A stretch of 10,069 nt of DNA from contig DAOUPU010000078.1 of assembly GCA_030625995.1 (NCBI GenBank), forward strand, positions 1 to 10,069, read 5' to 3'. Position numbers and translations under genes: made by a program. Under the pieces are notes generated by a model, which did not search any database, was not told where the DNA came from, and saw nothing but the letters and a program-made list of their open reading frames with translations. Origin of the DNA: Flavobacteriaceae bacterium (GTDB lineage: Bacteria > Bacteroidota > Bacteroidia > Flavobacteriales > Flavobacteriaceae). Shown here piece after piece: positions 7,695 to 10,069 of this stretch. The first letter of the stretch is position 1, and every line of letters begins with the position of its first letter.

Positions 7695-8831
7695 TTATTT
7701 TAGAATCTCTTTCAATACTTCAATGGCATAATCTACCTCTTCTAATGTATTATATTTACTAAATGAAAAACGCACAGAAGTTTTTAGTGCATCCTCGTGA
7801 GATAAAATAGTGTTTAAAACATGGGAGCCCTGATTGCTTCCACTTTGACAGGCACTACCCCCTGAAACCGCTATACCTTTAAGATCAAGATTAAAAAGAA
7901 GCATAGGTATTTCTTTAGAAAATCTCACACTTAAAATATGATAGGCACTTTTCTTGCTATCAGAGGAAAACCCGTTAAAAGCTACATCAGGGAAAGTGTT
8001 TTTCAATTGGGATATAAAATATTGTTTTAAATGAGAAATGTATTCTTTATCCTCATTAAAGTTATATAGGCCCATAACTAGTGCCTTTTCCATGCCTAAA
8101 ATACTATGTGTATTCTCTGTACCTGCTCTGGCACCACGTTCTTGCTCACCCCCAATTAAAATAGGTTGGATACCAAATCCTTTTTTAAAGTAGGCAAAGC
8201 CAATACCTTTTGGTCCATGGAATTTATGCGCACTGGCGGCTATAAAATCTATAGGAGTTTTTTGCAGATCGAATTCTAAGTGAACTATTCCCTGAACGGT
8301 ATCCGAATGGAACAGTGCGTCATTTTCTTTACAAAGATTACAAACCTTATTGGCGTCCAAAATATTACCAATTTCATTGTTCACCAACATCAAACTAACC
8401 AAAGTTTTTTGTTCAGAATTTTGAAGAAGTGTTTTTAGGTGTGCATAATCAATATCGCCATCTTCTTGTAAATTGACATATTCAATATTTATAGAAAACT
8501 CCTTTTTTAACGATTGGATGGTATGCAAAACTGCGTGATGTTCAATTTTGGAACTAATGATTCTTTTAATATCTAAATTAGTAACCGCATTTCGTAGAAT
8601 AAGATTGTCGGCTTCGCTGCCACCAGCTGTAAATACAATTTCACTTGCTGTACAGCCTAACATTTTAGCAATGTTCTTTCTTGCATTTTCAACCATACCC
8701 TTTGCCTTTCTGCCTATTTGATGTGTGGAAGAAGGATTGCCAAAAACTTCCTTCATAGATTCGGTAATGACTTGAATTACCTCAGAAGCAATTGGAGTTG
8801 TCGCAGCATTGTCAAGATAGACGGTTTGCAT
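7695..8831 (-). CDS. Cysteine desulfurase, class I (NifS/IscS-like), PLP-dependent
   Basis: A 378-aa cytosolic enzyme that takes sulfur from L-cysteine, giving alanine and a protein-bound persulfide for Fe-S clusters, tRNA thiolation or other sulfur uses. All key residues are present: YLDNAATTP at the N-terminus (5-13), FTAGGSEADN (67-76) for phosphate binding, H98 in IEHHAV (stacks on PLP), D177 and Q180 (SDTVQ), the Schiff-base lysine K203 in SAHKFHGPKG, RAGTEN (235-240) and the persulfide cysteine C328 in SGGSACQSGS. The extended Cys loop marks class I rather than SufS. No scaffold (IscU/NifU), SufE or tRNA-modification gene lies beside it in the window, so its specific pathway is open and no symbol is given. 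It runs in the same direction as the operon but 114 bp away, without a clear terminator between. ATG at 8831 gives the standard N-terminus. Confidence 0.96.
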   Translation of the reverse strand: MQTVYLDNAATTPIASEVIQVITESMKEVFGNPSSTHQIGRKAKGMVENARKNIAKMLGCTASEIVFTAGGSEADNLILRNAVTNLDIKRIISSKIEHHAVLHTIQSLKKEFSINIEYVNLQEDGDIDYAHLKTLLQNSEQKTLVSLMLVNNEIGNILDANKVCNLCKENDALFHSDTVQGIVHLEFDLQKTPIDFIAASAHKFHGPKGIGFAYFKKGFGIQPILIGGEQERGARAGTENTHSILGMEKALVMGLYNFNEDKEYISHLKQYFISQLKNTFPDVAFNGFSSDSKKSAYHILSVRFSKEIPMLLFNLDLKGIAVSGGSACQSGSNQGSHVLNTILSHEDALKTSVRFSFSKYNTLEEVDYAIEVLKEILK

Positions 8832-8850
8832 AAATTTATTTGTTAAGATG

Positions 8851-8881
8851 CGAAGATAGACTTACGAATTTCAAATAACAA
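8851..8881 (-). promoter_or_regulatory. Candidate promoter of the cysteine desulfurase gene
   Basis: On the minus strand TATCTTCG (8858-8851) differs by one base from the Bacteroidota -7 consensus TAnnTTTG. A TTG at 8881-8879 lies 20 bp upstream, an acceptable -33 spacing. The start codon would follow about 20 bp after the -7 box, giving a very short leader. The -33 TTG lies inside the first unit of a 14-bp tandem repeat, so it could be a chance match in low-complexity DNA. Confidence 0.3.
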
Positions 8882-8913
8882 ATACCAAATAACAAATTCC
8901 AAATAATAAACAA
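8872..8913. repeat. 14-bp tandem repeat, three units
   Basis: Units CAAATAACAAATAC (8872-8885) and CAAATAACAAATTC (8886-8899) differ at one base; a third, more degenerate unit CAAATAATAAACAA fills 8900-8913. The AAC/AAAT theme fades into further copies to about 8935. It starts 41 bp upstream of the desulfurase start codon and overlaps its candidate -33 element. Confidence 0.8.
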
Positions 8914-9029
8914 CAAACAACAAATTCTAAATTAGGGAATATCGAAAGGCGAAGAGTGAAAAGAGGCTAACAAAGAGCAAAGTAAAAAGAGGAAAAACTC
9001 ATCACCCATCACTCAGCATTCGTAACTTC

Positions 9030-9053
9030 CAACATTTCAACATTCCAATATTA
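9030..9053. repeat. 8-bp tandem repeat, three units (CAACATTN)
   Basis: Units CAACATTT (9030-9037), CAACATTC (9038-9045) and CAATATTA (9046-9053) follow one another without gaps. The last unit can also pair with AATATTG at 9062-9068 in a weak 7-bp hairpin with a 9-base loop, which is probably incidental. Confidence 0.65.
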
Positions 9054-9171
9054 CCTCATTGAATATTGAACAAGGAACAAGGATTTTTGATTTTAGAAGA
9101 ACAAAGTAAAAAGGGAATAGAGAAGAGCGAAAAAGTGTAGTGTGAAATGATGGTAATGGACGAAAACAAAT

Positions 9172-9192
9172 TCTTTGCGCTAAATCTTTGCG
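9172..9192. repeat. TCTTTGCG direct repeat (degenerate 'cgcaaag' element)
   Basis: TCTTTGCG occurs at 9172-9179 and 9185-9192, 13 bp apart. Read on the minus strand, the area starts with a TTCACGC word (9203-9197) and contains CGCAAAGA twice. This resembles a decayed copy of the dispersed 'TCACGCAAAGNCGCAAAG' low-complexity element that I recall from many bacterial genomes, especially Bacteroidota. Confidence 0.5.
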
Positions 9193-9216
9193 AGCTCGGC
9201 GTGAACCTAGAATGAC

Positions 9217-9244
9217 AAATGGCAAAAGAAAAATGGCAAAAGAA
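9217..9244. repeat. Perfect 14-bp tandem duplication
   Basis: AAATGGCAAAAGAA is present twice head to tail without a mismatch (9217-9230 and 9231-9244), followed by a run of A. The lack of any mismatch suggests a recent duplication, for example by replication slippage, and the locus could vary in copy number between strains. Confidence 0.85.
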
Positions 9245-9284
9245 AAAAAAGCGAATAGTTAAAAATCCCTAAAGAACACTTAAT

Positions 9285-9308
9285 CAATTGCACAATTATA
9301 CAATTCCA
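9285..9308. repeat. 8-bp tandem repeat, three units (CAATTNNA)
   Basis: Units CAATTGCA (9285-9292), CAATTATA (9293-9300) and CAATTCCA (9301-9308) share a fixed CAATT and final A with two variable bases between. A partial fourth unit (ATAATTAC) follows. It has the same layout as the 8-bp repeat at 9030-9053 but a different word. Confidence 0.7.
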
Positions 9309-9345
9309 ATAATTACCTGATGCCGAACAAAATTATCATTCATTC

Positions 9346-9377
9346 TTGCACATAGTTAGGTAAATATTCTATTTTTG
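9346..9377 (+). promoter_or_regulatory. Bacteroidota-type promoter of the 9396 lipoprotein gene
   Basis: TATTTTTG (9370-9377) is a perfect match to the -7 consensus TAnnTTTG, and TTG at 9346-9348 sits 21 bp upstream as the -33 element. Transcription should start near 9383, leaving a leader of roughly a dozen bases before ATG 9396. This decides the start of the gene: the in-frame TTG at 9375 lies inside the -7 box and cannot be translated from this transcript. Confidence 0.6.
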
Positions 9378-9395
9378 TGTTTTACTTTTAACTAT

Positions 9396-9905
9396 ATGAA
9401 AAAAATATTGGCGACACTTTTTATTGCTTTAAGTCTCTCTTGCAATGATGGAAATTTTGTAATTGCGAGTTTTGAATTTGAAGAAACGGTAAATTATTGT
9501 GGCGAATATTTATTATACAGACTAAGTACCAACGGAAACAAAGAAACATTAATGGTTACTTTAACCACACAGCAAATTCAAAATTCGGACGAGCTTGTTG
9601 CTCCGGTTCCAATTACGGCAAACGGGCTTTATACAGTGACATATCGTATTTTTGACGAAGGAGTAACCAGTTCCTACTTTTGTGCCCTTTTACCGCCAAC
9701 AGAGCCTAAAACTTTAGAAAATTGGGTAGGTGTTGATGGAACAATTTTTGTTCAAAATGAACCCGTTTATAATGAGGATGAGACGGAAATAATTGCATAT
9801 AATCACATTATATCCATTAATGATCTGGTATTGGAAAGAGGGGAGAACACCTTAAAATTTGATGCATTTTACGATTATGGTGAATTTCAAACACCGGTTG
9901 AATAA
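9396..9905 (+). CDS. Small flavobacterial lipoprotein, function unknown
   Basis: A 169-aa protein starting at ATG 9396. The N-terminus MKKILATLFIALSLSC is a typical lipoprotein signal: two lysines, a hydrophobic core and a lipobox LSLSC with C16 as the lipidated residue. The mature part starts CNDGNFVIASFEFEE and contains two further cysteines (in NYCGEYLLY and SYFCALLPP) that could form a disulfide. Predicted secondary structure is mainly beta. The C-terminal region, with YNEDETEIIAYNHIISIND and FDAFYDYGEFQTP, ends in TAA at 9903-9905. It resembles uncharacterised flavobacterial lipoproteins beginning CxDGD/N; I know no function. An in-frame TTG at 9375 would add seven residues before the signal peptide but falls inside the promoter. 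It is divergent from the desulfurase and is likely transcribed alone. No clear terminator follows. Confidence 0.85.
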   Translation: MKKILATLFIALSLSCNDGNFVIASFEFEETVNYCGEYLLYRLSTNGNKETLMVTLTTQQIQNSDELVAPVPITANGLYTVTYRIFDEGVTSSYFCALLPPTEPKTLENWVGVDGTIFVQNEPVYNEDETEIIAYNHIISINDLVLERGENTLKFDAFYDYGEFQTPVE

Positions 9906-9989
9906 TCTCTTCTTAGATTCTTCCTGTGAGCAGTTAATTAAACTAATATTTCGGTATTAACCTCCTTCTTGTTTTAACTAAAAAATCTA

Positions 9990-10011
9990 TTGAATTAGAC
10001 TATTATTTTTG
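9990..10011 (+). promoter_or_regulatory. Promoter-like module, copy 1
   Basis: TATTTTTG (10004-10011) matches TAnnTTTG exactly, but the nearest TTG (9990-9992) is only 11 bp upstream, too close for a normal -33 element, and no TTG lies at 17-23 bp. It is the first of two similar modules 41 bp apart. Confidence 0.3.
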
Positions 10012-10030
10012 GTTTAAAGTACCGTTTTCT

Positions 10031-10052
10031 TTGAATTAAGTTATTATCTTTG
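10031..10052 (+). promoter_or_regulatory. Promoter-like module, copy 2
   Basis: TATCTTTG (10045-10052) matches TAnnTTTG exactly, with TTG at 10031-10033, again 11 bp upstream, and the shared sequence TTGAATTA before it. A transcript from here would leave the window within about 15 bases, so it would serve a plus-strand gene beyond 10069. Nothing else recognisable lies between 9906 and 10069. Confidence 0.35.
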
Positions 10053-10069
10053 TTGTTTAGAATGATTTT

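Larger units (their letters stand above)
8832..9345. other. Non-coding spacer made of mixed low-complexity 'word' repeats
   Basis: No convincing gene is found in either direction in the roughly 560 bp between the divergent starts at 8831 and 9396. The DNA is dominated by short tandem repeats of different sequence: 14 bp x3 at 8872-8913, 7 bp x2 at 9001-9014 (ATCACCC/ATCACTC), 8 bp x3 at 9030-9053, 7 bp x2 at 9068-9081 (GAACAAG twice), TCTTTGCG twice at 9172-9179 and 9185-9192, 14 bp x2 at 9217-9244 and 8 bp x3 at 9285-9308. A purine-rich element close to GTAAAAAGAGG recurs at 8956-8966, 8982-8992 and 9106-9116. Similar word-like intergenic filler occurs, as far as I recall, in other Bacteroidota genomes. 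No transposase, terminal inverted repeat or RNA gene is seen. Confidence 0.7.

Noticed and set aside
7450..7731. 93-codon plus-strand frame across the operon start and the desulfurase 3' end
   Set aside because: It lies opposite two secure genes and the AT-rich gap; no family resemblance, and its hydrophobic look comes from T-rich DNA.
9046..9068. CAATATT/AATATTG hairpin as a terminator
   Set aside because: The stem is 7 bp and almost all A/T, no T run follows, and no gene ends there. It probably arises from the 8-bp repeats.
9037..9225. Minus-strand open frame of 62 codons in the repeat-rich spacer
   Set aside because: It runs through the low-complexity repeats, has biased composition with no recognisable domain, and lacks a promoter. 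It is best explained as translated repeat DNA.
8872..9308. CRISPR array or attachment site
   Set aside because: Repeats are only 7-14 bp, adjacent without uniform spacers, and of different sequence; there is no cas gene, integrase or tRNA nearby.
9922..9962. GTTAAT...ATTAAC inverted repeat after the lipoprotein as a terminator
   Set aside because: The stem is short, AT-only in effect, with a long loop and no T tract; not supported as an intrinsic terminator.

Overview
The window looks like a piece of a marine-type Flavobacteriia (Bacteroidota) chromosome. The DNA is AT-rich. Promoter-like sites fit the Bacteroidota -7 consensus TAnnTTTG rather than TATAAT, and clear Shine-Dalgarno sequences are absent. 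Two small lipoproteins resemble flavobacterial families. The genus cannot be named from the sequence.

Layout, left to right: (1) the 3' end of a plus-strand gene for a flavobacterial secreted protein, closed by a strong intrinsic terminator (379-406). (2) A four-gene minus-strand operon, 7580 down to 457, with gaps of only 11, 18 and 18 bp. In transcription order it encodes a 1060-aa c-type cytochrome lipoprotein (PSCyt1-DUF1549-LamG-like-DUF1553), a Tat-exported DUF1501 protein, a membrane protein fusing DUF2231, a PSCyt1 haem domain and leucine-rich repeats, and a Tat-exported six-bladed propeller resembling peptidyl-hydroxyglycine alpha-amidating lyase (PAL). (3) A minus-strand class I (NifS/IscS-like) cysteine desulfurase, 8831 to 7695, separated from the operon by 114 AT-rich bp. 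(4) A non-coding stretch of about 560 bp (8832-9395) built largely from unrelated short 'word' tandem repeats with periods of 7, 8 and 14 bp. (5) A plus-strand lipoprotein gene of unknown function (9396-9905) with a good promoter. (6) A right-hand tail with two promoter-like modules repeated at 41-bp spacing, presumably serving a gene outside the window.

The operon is the main item. All four products are predicted to act outside the cytoplasm. Two carry haem-binding CxxCH sites (three in total) and leave by Sec; the other two carry twin-arginine signals and probable metal-site residues. DUF1501 and DUF1549/DUF1553 proteins are known to be encoded side by side in Planctomycetes and Bacteroidota, but to my knowledge have no established biochemical function. 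The accompanying membrane cytochrome-LRR fusion and the propeller with conserved PAL-like zinc ligands suggest a periplasmic redox or hydrolytic complex; that is inference. No transposase, CRISPR array, rRNA or tRNA was recognised.
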